From: Streptomyces sp. HB132
Lineage (GTDB): Bacteria; Actinomycetota; Actinomycetes; Streptomycetales; Streptomycetaceae
NCBI RefSeq assembly: GCF_016909575.1
Contig: NZ_JAFBGA010000011.1
Coordinates: 142,665-206,664 of the forward strand
Length of the DNA stretch: 64,000 bases
Direction of reading: 5' to 3'
The notes under the pieces are model-generated. The model was given only the letters and a program-made list of their open reading frames with translations. It had not been told where the DNA came from and ran no database searches. The translations under genes and the position numbers were made by a program. Positions 16,904 through 26,054 of this stretch are shown piece after piece. Numbering within the stretch: the first letter of the stretch is position 1; each line of letters opens with the position of its first letter.

Positions 16904-17914
16904 TCACACCCCCTTCGTCGCGTCGCCGGCCGTGTCGCCGACGGGCTGCTGCTCGTTCCACCGGTCGCCCCAGTGCGGACCCACCGGCGGTGGCTGGGCG
17001 CTGTCGCGTTCGGAGTGTGCGTGGTACTCGACGGAGCCCGCCGTCATCTGCATGAACGCCTCCTCCAGCGACGCGCGCTGTGCGCTCAGCTCGTGGAGCA
17101 CGACCCCGTGCCGGCCCGCGAGCTCACCCAGCCGTTCCGGGGCCTCGCCGTCGATCTCCAGCGTGCCGTTGCCCGACTCGACCGCGACGACACCCTCCGC
17201 GTGCAGCAGGTCACGCAGGCGCTCCTGCTCCGGGGAGCGCATCCGCACGAAACTGCGGGAGTTCTCGCGGATGAAGTCGGCCATCGAGGTGTCGGCGAGC
17301 AGCTTCCCCTGCCCGATGACGATCAGGTGATCCGCGGTCAGGGCCATCTCACTCATCAGATGCGAGGAGACGAAGATCGTCCGGCCTTCCGAGGCGAGGG
17401 CTTTCATCAGATTCCTGATCCAGTGGATACCCTCCGGGTCCAGACCGTTGACGGGTTCGTCGAACATCAGGATCTCGGGGTCGCCGAGCAGTGCGGCCGC
17501 GATTCCCAGCCGCTGCCCCATACCGAGCGAGAAGCCCTTGGACTTCTTCTTCGCGACCGCGCTCAGGCCGACCGTGTCCAGCACATGGGAGACCCGGCTC
17601 GCCGGGATGCGGTTGCTCTGGGCGAGACACAGCAGGTTGTTGTACGCGCTGCGCCCGCCGTGCATCGACTTGGCGTCCAGGAGCGCCCCGATGTGCTTGA
17701 GCGGCTCCTGGAGGTCGCGGTAGTGCCGGCCGTCGATCCGCACCGTGCCGCTGGTGGGGTTGTCGAGGTCGAGCATCATCCGCATGGTCGTGGACTTGCC
17801 CGCGCCGTTCGGGCCCAGGAAGCCGGTCACCATGCCTGGTCTGACCTGGCATGACAAATGGTCCACTGCAACCTTGTTGCCGAAGCGTTTGGTGAGGCCG
17901 TCGAGCTCGATCAT
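16904..17914 (-). CDS. ABC ATPase of ABC system B
   Basis: ATPase of 336 aa beginning MIELDGLTKRFGNKVAVDHL. Walker A is LGPNGAGKSTTMRMMLDL, the signature region FSLGMGQRLGIAAALLG, and Walker B ILMFDEPVNGLDPEG with the H-loop VSSHLMSEMA. The C-terminal ~100 residues end in a short polar tail rich in Pro/Gln/Asp. Gene order (ATPase then permease) and sequence match system A, so the two operons look like products of a local duplication. The substrate is unknown. Confidence 0.92.
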   Translation of the reverse strand: MIELDGLTKRFGNKVAVDHLSCQVRPGMVTGFLGPNGAGKSTTMRMMLDLDNPTSGTVRIDGRHYRDLQEPLKHIGALLDAKSMHGGRSAYNNLLCLAQSNRIPASRVSHVLDTVGLSAVAKKKSKGFSLGMGQRLGIAAALLGDPEILMFDEPVNGLDPEGIHWIRNLMKALASEGRTIFVSSHLMSEMALTADHLIVIGQGKLLADTSMADFIRENSRSFVRMRSPEQERLRDLLHAEGVVAVESGNGTLEIDGEAPERLGELAGRHGVVLHELSAQRASLEEAFMQMTAGSVEYHAHSERDSAQPPPVGPHWGDRWNEQQPVGDTAGDATKGV

Positions 17915-18004
17915 GGGCTCACGCTAGAACGGCCGCGCGCCCGGCGCCACCACAAAGGCGGAACCGGGCGCGCAAAGTGACGCAGCCGACGTGAGGGCCG
18001 TCGC

Positions 18005-18943
18005 TCAGCGGGTCTGCTGGGCGGGGACCCCACGGGTGGCGGACTCGTCCTCCGCCGGGGAACCCGCGGCGGCGACCGCGGCACCCGTCAGCGTCGCCAG
18101 CATCTCGCGGACGTTGGTCAGCTGGGCGTTGATCGAGTCGCGGCGGTTGGTGAGCGCAGCCAGCTCGCGCTCCGACTCGCTGCGGATCCGGTCGGCCTTG
18201 GCGTTCGCGTCGGCGACGATGTCCTCGGCCTGACGCTGAGCGGTCTCCACCGTCTGGCGGGCGCGGCGCTCGGCGTCCGTGCGGAGCTTCTCGGCCTCCA
18301 GGCGGAGCTGCTCCGCGCGGTGCTCGATCTCCGCGAGGCGCTTCTCGGCCTTCGCCTGACGGGACGCGAGGTCGCGCTCCGACTGCTCGCGGCGCTTGGC
18401 CAGGTTCGTCTCGAAGTCCGCGGCGGCCTGGGCGGCCTTGGCGCGGGTCTCCTCGAAGAGGGCGTCGGCCTCCTCACGCTTCTGCTGGGCGTCCTTCTGG
18501 GCGTCGGAGCGCAGCGTGGTCGCTTCGCCCTTGGCCTTCTCGACGATGCGGACGCCCTCGTCCTCGGCCTTCGCCTTGCGCTCCGACGCGAAGCTCTCCG
18601 CGTCGTTGCGGACCTGCTGGGCGGCCGACTCGGCCAGCTCACGGTGCTGCTCGGCCGCGCGGCGGGCCTCCTCACGCAGGTCCTTCGCCTCCTCCTCGGC
18701 GAGGCGGAGGATCTTCTCCACGCGGGCGCCGAGCCCGGCGTACGACGGCTCGGCGTCGTTGACCTGGGCCTGGGCGTTCTGCGTCTCGAGGTGGAGCTCC
18801 TCGATGCGCTTCTCCAGAGAGGTGATGCGGGCGAGCGCGCTGTCACGGTCGGCGACGAGTTTGTTGATGCGGTCGTCCACCTGACCGCGGTCGTATCCAC
18901 GTCGCACGAGCTCGAAGCCGAAGGGGGAGGAAGGGTCGCTCAT
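18005..18943 (-). CDS. filP: Coiled-coil cytoskeletal protein FilP
   Basis: A 312-aa rod protein. The N-terminus (SPFGFELVRRGYDRGQVDDR) is the DivIVA-like lipid/polar-targeting motif. From ~residue 30 to 285 it is a continuous heptad/hendecad coiled coil of Ala, Glu, Arg and Lys (for example AEEEAKDLREEARRAAEQHR), ending in a short non-coiled tail. Size and position next to scy fit FilP (SCO5396), which forms networks at hyphal tips, interacts with DivIVA and gives mechanical stiffness. The ATG has AGGAA 6 nt upstream. A TTGACA box in the gap behind scy suggests its own promoter. Confidence 0.93.
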   Translation of the reverse strand: MSDPSSPFGFELVRRGYDRGQVDDRINKLVADRDSALARITSLEKRIEELHLETQNAQAQVNDAEPSYAGLGARVEKILRLAEEEAKDLREEARRAAEQHRELAESAAQQVRNDAESFASERKAKAEDEGVRIVEKAKGEATTLRSDAQKDAQQKREEADALFEETRAKAAQAAADFETNLAKRREQSERDLASRQAKAEKRLAEIEHRAEQLRLEAEKLRTDAERRARQTVETAQRQAEDIVADANAKADRIRSESERELAALTNRRDSINAQLTNVREMLATLTGAAVAAAGSPAEDESATRGVPAQQTR

Positions 18944-18983
18944 GGGGTTCCTGTCGAATGAGACCGGTGAGGTGTTAGAGGGA

Positions 18984-19010
18984 ATCCTAGGGGCCCGAGC
19001 GGCGTGTCAA
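18984..19010 (-). promoter_or_regulatory. Putative filP promoter
   Basis: Minus-strand -35 TTGACA (19005-19010) is a perfect match. A -10-like TAGGAT (18984-18989) lies 15 bp downstream, a slightly short spacing. It lies in the 175-bp scy-filP gap, which would let filP be expressed independently of scy. Confidence 0.5.
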
Positions 19011-19118
19011 CGTGAAGATGCCGCTTTGGTATGGAGAATGACACCCCTTTTGAGTGGCTGACCCCCGGAGTGCTTGCGGCCCGAAGGGTTGAATGTTCAT
19101 GACGAAATGCACGGGCGG

Positions 19119-22100
19119 CTACGCGTCCGACGCCTTGCCACCCGACCGCGTACCCGCTGCCGCGCCGGCCTTGACGCCTCCGGCACCTCCGCCCGAGGCC
19201 TTGCCCGTCCCACCCGGAGCCTCGAAAGACTCCAACGCCTCCAGGACGTCCTGGACACGGGAGATCTCCGTATTGATGTCCTCGCGCCTGCGGACCAGCA
19301 GGTCCAGTTCCCGGCGGCCCTCGTCGACCATCTGCTTCGCCTCGGCCTCCGCGTCGGCACGGAGCTTCTCGGCCACCCGGGTCAGCTCGGCCTTCTTGGT
19401 CTCGGCCTCCTTGAGGAGCGACTCGGCGCGCTTCACGGCGGCGATACGGACCTTGCTCGCCTCCGAATTCGCATCCGCCAGCAGCTCCTTGGCCTTGGCC
19501 TCGGCCTCGGCCCGCTGATCCGTGGCCGCCTTCATCAGCTTGTCGACACGTTCGCCGGCCGTCTTCATCTGCTCGGAGGTCTCGCGCCGGGCCCGCTCGT
19601 GCAGTTCCTCGATCTCGCTCTCGATCCGGGTCCTGAGTTCCTCCGCGCGCTCCCGGGTGGCGGTGGCGTCCCCGCGCGCACCGACGAGCAGCTCGTCCGC
19701 GTCCGTACGGGCCCGCTCCACCAGGGAGTTGCCCTCGACCGTGGCCTCCGAGGTGATTCGCACGGCCTCGTTGCGGGCGGCGCCGACCATCCTGTCTGCC
19801 TGCTCCTCGGCCTCGGTGGCGGCGCGCAGCGCCTCCTCCTGGGCCTTCTCGACGAGCTGGTCCGCCTGTTCGGCGGCGTCGGTACGGCGCTTCGCCGCGG
19901 CCTCACGCGCCTCGTCCAGCAGCCTGTCCGCCTCCTGGCGGGCCTCCGCGCGCAGTTGCTCCGCCGCGGCCTCGGCGTCGGCGCGCAGCCGCTCCGACTC
20001 CTCGCGGGTGCGGCCGGCGTGCTCCTGGGCCGCGCCGACGGTCCGAGCCGCCTCCGCGCGCAGTCGCTCCGCCTCGTCGGTCGCCTCCTTGACGAAGCGT
20101 TCGGACTGCTCGGTGGCCTCGGTGCGGACCCGCTCGCTCTCCTTCGTCGCCTCGGCCATGAGCCGGTCGGCCTGCGCAGCCGCCTCGGAGCGGATCCGGT
20201 TGGCGTCCTCACGGGCCTCACCCCGGGCCCGCGAGGCGTCCTGCTCCGCCGACGCGAGGGCGTCGGATGCCTCCGTGCGGACCCGCTGGCTGTACTCCGA
20301 GGTGTCCGAGCGCAGTTTCTCCGACTCGGCGATGGCCTCGGACACGGTCCGCTCGGCCAGGGCCTTCGCGGCCTCCGACTCCTCGTGCGCGACCTGACGG
20401 ATGCGGCCGGCGTCCTCGGCGGCCCGTTCACGCTCGGCGTAGGCGTCGGACCTGACCCGGTCCGCCTCCTCCTGCGCCTCGGTCCGCGTCCGCTCCGCCG
20501 AGTGCTCGGCGGCCGAGCGCAGCCCGGTGATCTCCTCCTCGGCCTGTTCCTGGAGCCCTGAGACGGAGTCCCGCACCTGCTGCGCGGTCTGCTCGGCCGC
20601 GGACACCAGCTCCGCGGCCCGGCTCTCCGCCTCCTCGACCAGCCGCTGGGACTCGGCCTGCGCCTCCTCGACCCGCTTGCGGGCGGAGGCGAGGAGTTCC
20701 TCGCTCTGCTCGCGGGCGCGCTCGCGGTCCTGCTCCGCCTCGGCGCGCGCGGAGCCGAGCGCCTCCTCGGCGGCACGGCGGCGGCGGTTCGCCTCCTCCT
20801 GGGCGGCGGCCAGGGCCTCGGCGGCCTCCGCGCCGACCCGCTCGGCGGCGGCCGCGGCCTCGGAGCGCACACGGTCGGCGCTCTCCTGCGCCTCGTTCTT
20901 CAGCCGCTCCGCCTCGGCCGCGGCCTCGCTGCGCAGCCGTACGGCAACGGACTCGCCCTCGGCGCGGGAGCGCGCGGCGTCGGCGGCGGCCTCGGTGCGC
21001 AGCCGCTCGCCCTCCGTCGTGGCCTGCTCCTGGAGCGTACGGATCCGCTCGGCCGCCTCCGCACGCAGCCGTTCGGACTCCTCGCCCGTCTCGCGGCGGA
21101 TCCGCTCCGCCTCCGCACGCGCCTCGCCGAGTGCCTGCTCCGCGGCGGTGACCCGGGACTCGGCCTCGGTGTGCAGCCGGGTCAGCTCCTCGGCCGCCTC
21201 GGACCTACGGGCCTCGACGCCGCGCTCGGTCTCCTCGCGCAGCTCCGCGGCCGCCTTCTCCGCCGCCGCGGTCAGCGCGGTGGCCTGCTCCTCGGCCTCG
21301 GCGCGCAGCTTCTCCGCCTCGGCACGGCTGCGTTCGAGCGCTTCCTCGGCCTGCTTGCGCAGGGTGGCGGCGCGCTCGGCGGCCTCGCTCCGGACGCGCT
21401 CGCTCTCGGTACCCGCGGAGGTGCGCAGCTCCTCGGCACCGGCCTTGGCCTTGGTGAGCAGCTCCTCGGCGGTGCGGGCCCCCTCCTCGAGCTGCTGGAC
21501 GGCCTCGCGGCGGGCCTCGCCGCGGATCCGCTCGCCCTCGGCCACGGCCTCGGAGCGCAGCTGCTCGGCCTCGCCGCGGAGCCGGCGTGCCTCCTCCTGC
21601 AGCTCGACGGTCTTGGCCCGGTACTCCTTGGTGTCGTCCTTGGCCGCGCCCTTGAGCTGGTCGGCCTGTTCGGCGGCCTCGCCGCGCAGGCGGTCCGCCT
21701 CGGCCTCGGCCTCACGGCGGATCCGGTCGGCCTCCTCGCGGGCCGCCCTGGTGGTGGACTTCGCGTCGTCGGAGGCCTTGGTCAGGACCTCCTCGGCGCT
21801 CCGGGCCGCCTTCGCGAGCTGGGCGGCGGCGTCCTCGGCGGCCAGGGTGCGGGCCTTCTCCGCGGCCTCGGCGACCACCCGCTCGGCCTCCGCGCGGGCG
21901 TCGACGAGCGCCTGCTCGGCCTCTTCCTTCAGCGTCTCGGCCTGCTTCGTGGCCTCGCCGACCAGCCGGGCGATCTCGGACCTGGCCGTACGGGTGCGCT
22001 GCTCGTTCTGCGACTCGGCACCGGCCAGCCGCTTGGCCGCGGCGTCCTTCGCCTCGGTGAGGACCTTCTCGGCCTCCAGCCGGGCCTCGCGCAGCCGGGT

Positions 22101-22910
22101 CTCGGCCTCCTGCATGCGCTGCTCGGCCGCACGGTTCAGCTCGGCGGTCTGCTGCCGGGTCTGCTCGGTCTCGGCTGTGGCCGTCGAGCGCAGCCGCTCG
22201 GCGTGACCGGTGGCCTCCTGGGCCTGGGTGGAGGCGGCCTCCAGGAGCCGCTCGGCGTCCCGGCGGGCCCGCAGCAGGGTCGACTCGGCGTCCGCACGGG
22301 CCGCCTCCGCCTCGGAGTTGATGCGCCGACGGGTCTCGTCGGCCAGCCGCGCGGCCTCGGCACGGGCGGCGGCCAGCGACTGCTCGGACTCCGTGCGTGA
22401 CTCGTCCAGGAGACGGCGTGCCTGGGACTCGGTCCTGGCCCGCAACTGCTCGGCCCAGGCGACGTTCTCGTTGACGTGGGACTCGACGGTCTGGCGGCGC
22501 TCCGCCAGCTCCTGGTCGAGCCGCTGGCGCCGCTGCACCGCTTCGGCGTGCAACTCCGCCTGGAGCCGGGCCTGGTGCTCAGCGTGCTCCTGCAGGATGC
22601 GCTGCGTCTGCGCCCTGGCCTCGCGCAGCTCGCGCTCGGCGTCGGTGCGCAGCTGATCGGCCTGGGTCTGGGCATTACGGAGCATCTGTTCGGCCTGGTA
22701 GCCGATGTCCGCGCCATCGTGCGCGGGGCGGGTCGCCAGACTGCGCCGCGCCTCGTGCAGCTTGGCGCGCAAGACCTCGACCTGGTAGCCGAGGTCCTCG
22801 GCGTGCTGGACGGCCTTCTCCCGGTCGGTCTTCAGCCGGTCCATCTCGGCTTCGAACCGCGAGAGATGGTCGTCAGCCCGGTGGCTCTGCTGGCTCTCGT
22901 AGCCCCGCAC
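19119..22910 (-). CDS. scy: Giant coiled-coil polarity protein Scy
   Basis: A 1263-aa protein that is coiled coil almost from end to end. The conserved start is MRGYESQQSHRADDHLSRFE, then DLGYQVEVLRAKLHEARRSL, before a very long Ala/Glu/Arg repeat array built from units like REEADRIRREAEAEADRLRG. Near the C-terminus VRRREDINTEISRVQDVLEA ends the rod, followed by a Gly/Ala tail. Scy organises the tip-organising centre of Streptomyces hyphae with DivIVA and FilP; the S. coelicolor protein (SCO5397) is about 1326 aa, so this one is slightly shorter. The GTG start lacks a close ribosome site. Long Ser/Arg-rich frames on the other strand are shadows of its biased composition. Confidence 0.94.
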   Translation of the reverse strand: MRGYESQQSHRADDHLSRFEAEMDRLKTDREKAVQHAEDLGYQVEVLRAKLHEARRSLATRPAHDGADIGYQAEQMLRNAQTQADQLRTDAERELREARAQTQRILQEHAEHQARLQAELHAEAVQRRQRLDQELAERRQTVESHVNENVAWAEQLRARTESQARRLLDESRTESEQSLAAARAEAARLADETRRRINSEAEAARADAESTLLRARRDAERLLEAASTQAQEATGHAERLRSTATAETEQTRQQTAELNRAAEQRMQEAETRLREARLEAEKVLTEAKDAAAKRLAGAESQNEQRTRTARSEIARLVGEATKQAETLKEEAEQALVDARAEAERVVAEAAEKARTLAAEDAAAQLAKAARSAEEVLTKASDDAKSTTRAAREEADRIRREAEAEADRLRGEAAEQADQLKGAAKDDTKEYRAKTVELQEEARRLRGEAEQLRSEAVAEGERIRGEARREAVQQLEEGARTAEELLTKAKAGAEELRTSAGTESERVRSEAAERAATLRKQAEEALERSRAEAEKLRAEAEEQATALTAAAEKAAAELREETERGVEARRSEAAEELTRLHTEAESRVTAAEQALGEARAEAERIRRETGEESERLRAEAAERIRTLQEQATTEGERLRTEAAADAARSRAEGESVAVRLRSEAAAEAERLKNEAQESADRVRSEAAAAAERVGAEAAEALAAAQEEANRRRRAAEEALGSARAEAEQDRERAREQSEELLASARKRVEEAQAESQRLVEEAESRAAELVSAAEQTAQQVRDSVSGLQEQAEEEITGLRSAAEHSAERTRTEAQEEADRVRSDAYAERERAAEDAGRIRQVAHEESEAAKALAERTVSEAIAESEKLRSDTSEYSQRVRTEASDALASAEQDASRARGEAREDANRIRSEAAAQADRLMAEATKESERVRTEATEQSERFVKEATDEAERLRAEAARTVGAAQEHAGRTREESERLRADAEAAAEQLRAEARQEADRLLDEAREAAAKRRTDAAEQADQLVEKAQEEALRAATEAEEQADRMVGAARNEAVRITSEATVEGNSLVERARTDADELLVGARGDATATRERAEELRTRIESEIEELHERARRETSEQMKTAGERVDKLMKAATDQRAEAEAKAKELLADANSEASKVRIAAVKRAESLLKEAETKKAELTRVAEKLRADAEAEAKQMVDEGRRELDLLVRRREDINTEISRVQDVLEALESFEAPGGTGKASGGGAGGVKAGAAAGTRSGGKASDA

Positions 22911-22924
22911 TGCGCGGTCCCATC

Positions 22925-22964
22925 CTTCCCCGAGCTCTCAACTTCTTCCCCGAGCTCTCAACTT
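22925..22964. repeat. Perfect 20-bp tandem direct repeat upstream of scy
   Basis: Two adjacent identical 20-bp units, each CTTCCCCGAGCTCTCAACTT (22925-22944 and 22945-22964). They are followed by GC-rich inverted GGGG/CCCC runs (to about 23010). The unit resembles the dispersed intergenic repeats known from many Streptomyces genomes. It lies within 55 bp of the scy start codon, so it is in the scy leader or promoter. Confidence 0.85.
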
Positions 22965-23141
22965 CGTTCGAGCAGGGGATGCCCCACTGAGAAGGGGAGG
23001 CCCCAACCCTGGTCGCAAAATCCAAACGAGTACCGCTCGCCGGCGAGCGGTCCCCCGGGGAATGGTGACAGATCAACGGCACGGCTCCGACCCGGCCCCG
23101 GCCCGGAGCAGCCCACTCTACCGGGCCGGGTATCGGTCGGG

Positions 23142-23570
23142 TCAGTGCTCTGTCGCCGAGGTGACCAGTTCGGTCAGCACCCCGTGGCAGTCCTTGGGGT
23201 GGAGGAAGGTGATCCGGGAGCCCATCGAACCGGTCCTGGGCTCGTCGTACAGCACCCGGACGCCCTTCCCGCGGATGTCGGCGGCGTCCGCGTCGACGTC
23301 CGCGGTCCCGAAGGCGATGTGGTGCACGCCCTCACCGTTCTTGGCCAGCCACTTCCCCACGGCCGAGTCCTCACGGGTCGGCTCGAGCAGCTGGAGGTAG
23401 GAAGCTCCGCCGTCCGAGGTCTCGTTGATCTTCAGCATGGCCTCCCGGACGCCCTGCTCCTCGTTGATCTCGGTGTGGTGCACCTCGAAGCCGTAGGTCG
23501 CGCGATAGAACTCCACGGTCTTGTCGAGGTCGAAACAGGCGATTCCGATGTGGTCGATTCGCGTCAGCAT
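23142..23570 (-). CDS. mce: Methylmalonyl-CoA epimerase
   Basis: Converts (2S)- to (2R)-methylmalonyl-CoA. The 142-aa VOC-fold protein starts MLTRIDHIGIACFDLDKTVE (metal-binding His7). It contains EGVHHIAFGTADVDADAADI (second His) and ends CHGVLTELVTSATEH with the metal-binding Glu in LTEL. Length and all signature segments are typical. It is divergent from the thiolase gene across 135 bp, with meaB following the thiolase, so the block serves propionate/branched-chain acyl-CoA metabolism. Confidence 0.95.
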   Translation of the reverse strand: MLTRIDHIGIACFDLDKTVEFYRATYGFEVHHTEINEEQGVREAMLKINETSDGGASYLQLLEPTREDSAVGKWLAKNGEGVHHIAFGTADVDADAADIRGKGVRVLYDEPRTGSMGSRITFLHPKDCHGVLTELVTSATEH

Positions 23571-23705
23571 GGAACCAGTGCAGCGCTCCGGGGATGGTTA
23601 CGCAACGTGCGCGCGATCACACCCGCTGCCGGATGACGGGCGCGGTACCGCTCAGTACATTCATGTAAACCCTCGTTCACAACCGATCCCAAGGGGCTGT
23701 GCCTC

Positions 23706-24908
23706 ATGTCAGGAACGACCGGATCCACCTCAGTGATCGTCGCGGGCGCGCGGACGCCCATGGGCCGTCTCCTCGGCTCGCTGAAGAGCCTCTCCGGAGC
23801 CGACCTCGGAGGCGCCGCCATCAAGGCGGCGCTGGACCGGGCCGGGATCGGCGGCGACCAGGTCGAGTACGTGATCATGGGCCAGGTGCTCCAGGCCGGG
23901 GCAGGGCAGATCCCGGCACGCCAGGCGGCCGTCAAGGCCGGAATCCCGATGAACGTCCCCGCGCTCTCCGTCAACAAGGTGTGCCTGTCGGGGCTCGACG
24001 CCATCGCCCTCGCGGACCAGCTGATCCGCGCCGGTGAGTTCGACATCGTGGTGGCGGGCGGCCAGGAGTCCATGACCAACGCCCCGCACCTGCTCCCGAA
24101 GTCCCGTGAGGGATACAAGTACGGGGCGATCCAGATGCTCGACTCGATGGCCCACGACGGCCTGACCGACGCCTACGAGAACATCCCGATGGGCGAAGCC
24201 ACCGAGAGGCACAACATCCGCCTGGGGCTGGCCCGCGCCGACCAGGACGAGATCGGTGCCCTGTCCCACCAGCGCGCCGCCGCCGCCCAGAAGAACGGCA
24301 TCTTCGAGGCCGAGATCACCCCGGTCGAGATCCCGCAGCGCAAGGGGGACCCGATCCTCGTCTCCAAGGACGAGGGCATCCGCCCCGAGACGACCGCCGA
24401 GTCGCTCGGCAAGCTCCGCCCGGCCTTCTCCAAGGACGGCACGATCACCGCCGGCACCGCCTCGCAGATCTCCGACGGTGCCGCCGCGGTCGTCGTCATG
24501 AGCAAGGCGAAGGCCGAGGAGCTGGGCCTGGAGTGGATCGCCGAGATCGGCGCCCACGGCAATGTGGCGGGCCCGGACAGCTCCCTCCACTCGCAGCCGT
24601 CCAACGCCATCCTTCACGCCCTGAAGAAGGAGGGCATCGGCGTCGACGACCTCGACCTCATCGAGATCAACGAGGCCTTCGCGGCCGTCGCGGTCCAGTC
24701 GATGAAGGACCTCGGCGTGACCTCCGACAAGGTGAACGTGAACGGCGGCGCGATCGCGCTCGGCCACCCCATCGGCATGTCCGGCGCCCGTCTGGTGCTG
24801 CACCTGGCGCTGGAGCTGAAGCGGCGTGGCGGTGGCACCGGGGCGGCGGCGCTGTGCGGCGGCGGCGGCCAGGGTGACGCGTTGATCATCCGCGTACCGG
24901 GCAAGTAG
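23706..24908 (+). CDS. Acetyl-CoA C-acetyltransferase (thiolase)
   Basis: Condenses two acetyl-CoA or cleaves acetoacetyl-CoA. The 400-aa thiolase has the nucleophilic Cys93 in SVNKVCLSGLDAIA, the histidine loop GGAIALGHPIGMSGARLV, and the second active cysteine in AALCGGGGQGDALII. It starts MSGTTGSTSVIVAGARTPMG. Together with the 3-hydroxybutyryl-CoA dehydrogenase gene upstream it could feed the C4-acyl-CoA pool used by isobutyryl-CoA mutase. meaB follows after 28 nt with a strong ribosome site, implying one transcript. Confidence 0.94.
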   Translation: MSGTTGSTSVIVAGARTPMGRLLGSLKSLSGADLGGAAIKAALDRAGIGGDQVEYVIMGQVLQAGAGQIPARQAAVKAGIPMNVPALSVNKVCLSGLDAIALADQLIRAGEFDIVVAGGQESMTNAPHLLPKSREGYKYGAIQMLDSMAHDGLTDAYENIPMGEATERHNIRLGLARADQDEIGALSHQRAAAAQKNGIFEAEITPVEIPQRKGDPILVSKDEGIRPETTAESLGKLRPAFSKDGTITAGTASQISDGAAAVVVMSKAKAEELGLEWIAEIGAHGNVAGPDSSLHSQPSNAILHALKKEGIGVDDLDLIEINEAFAAVAVQSMKDLGVTSDKVNVNGGAIALGHPIGMSGARLVLHLALELKRRGGGTGAAALCGGGGQGDALIIRVPGK

Positions 24909-24936
24909 TCACCGTACGAGCGAGCGAGGAGGCCGA

Positions 24937-25899
24937 GTGAAGGTGGACGTCCCCACCCTGGTCGAGCAGGCACGTGAGGGCAGGCCGCGTGCGGTGGCCC
25001 GGCTCATCTCCCTGGTGGAGGGTGCCTCGCCGCAGCTGCGGGAGGTGATGGCGGCGCTGGCACCGCTCGCGGGCCACGCCTACGTCGTCGGCCTGACCGG
25101 GTCGCCGGGTGTCGGCAAGTCCACCTCGACCTCCGCGCTGGTCTCCGCCTACCGGAAGGCCGGCAGACGGGTCGGGGTCCTGGCCGTCGACCCGTCGTCG
25201 CCGTTCTCCGGGGGTGCGCTCCTCGGTGACCGGGTCCGTATGTCGGAGCACGCCTCCGATCCGGGCGTCTACATCCGCTCCATGGCCACCCGCGGCCATC
25301 TGGGCGGACTGGCGTGGTCGGCCCCGCAGGCGATCCGGGTACTGGACGCGGCGGGCTGCGACGTGATCCTCGTGGAGACCGTGGGGGTGGGCCAGTCGGA
25401 GGTGGAGATCGCCTCCCAGGCCGACACCTCCGTCGTCCTCCTCGCCCCGGGCATGGGTGACGGCATCCAGGCGGCCAAGGCCGGAATCCTGGAGATCGGC
25501 GATGTCTACGTCGTCAACAAGGCCGACAGGGACGGCGCGGACGCCACCGCCCGAGAGCTCAACCACATGCTTGGCCTGGGGGAGTCCCGTGGGCCCGGCG
25601 ACTGGCGGCCGCCGATCGTGAAGACGGTCGCGGCCCGGGGCGAGGGCATCGACGAGGTCGTGGAGGCACTGGAGAAGCACCGGGCGTGGATGGAGGAGCA
25701 CGGAGTCCTCGCCGAGCGGCGCACGGCACGTGCGGCCCGCGAGGTCGAGACGATCGCCGTGACCGCTCTCCGTGAGCGCATCGCCGATCTGCACGGCGAT
25801 CGCCGGCTGGACGCGCTGGCGGAACGGATCGTGGCCGGAGGCCTCGACCCGTACGCGGCGGCGGACGAACTGGTCGCGGGTCTCACCGGCGGGAACTGA
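24937..25899 (+). CDS. meaB: MeaB, G-protein chaperone of B12-dependent acyl-CoA mutase
   Basis: GTPase that gates loading of adenosylcobalamin and protects methylmalonyl-/isobutyryl-CoA mutases. The 320-aa protein has P-loop GSPGVGKS at 55-62, the VLAVDPSSPFSGGALLGDRV switch segment, GCDVILVETVGVGQSEVEI (switch region) and the NKAD guanine-specificity motif in VVNKADRDGAD. The GTG start follows GAGGAGG. Co-transcribed with the thiolase; terminated by the following hairpin. Confidence 0.94.
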   Translation: MKVDVPTLVEQAREGRPRAVARLISLVEGASPQLREVMAALAPLAGHAYVVGLTGSPGVGKSTSTSALVSAYRKAGRRVGVLAVDPSSPFSGGALLGDRVRMSEHASDPGVYIRSMATRGHLGGLAWSAPQAIRVLDAAGCDVILVETVGVGQSEVEIASQADTSVVLLAPGMGDGIQAAKAGILEIGDVYVVNKADRDGADATARELNHMLGLGESRGPGDWRPPIVKTVAARGEGIDEVVEALEKHRAWMEEHGVLAERRTARAAREVETIAVTALRERIADLHGDRRLDALAERIVAGGLDPYAAADELVAGLTGGN

Positions 25900-25900
25900 C

Positions 25901-25936
25901 GGCTCCCCGGGCGGCGTGCGGGCCGCCCGGGGAACC
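25901..25936 (+). terminator. Hairpin terminator after meaB
   Basis: A 12-bp GC-rich stem (left CTCCCCGGGCGGC-type arm, right GCCGCCCGGGGA arm) around a 6-nt loop, a few bases after the stop codon. Confidence 0.75.
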
Positions 25937-26054
25937 GCCGCAGGGCGTGTCCGCGTCGTGAGGCGCCGCGCTCCGCTCCTGACGGGCCGTGAGAACATGC
26001 GGCGGAACGGGGCGCGTGCGGTGCGTGCCCTGGTCGAGCACGTCGGGGGGACGC

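Noticed and set aside
19005..19010. Calling the filP promoter with high confidence
   Set aside because: The -35 box is perfect but the spacing to the only -10-like element is 15 bp, so it is kept as tentative.
20527..22206. Long Ser/Arg-rich and Leu/Gly-rich open frames on the plus strand opposite scy
   Set aside because: They mirror the Ala/Glu/Arg codon bias of the scy coiled coil in other frames; no family, ribosome site or promoter supports them.
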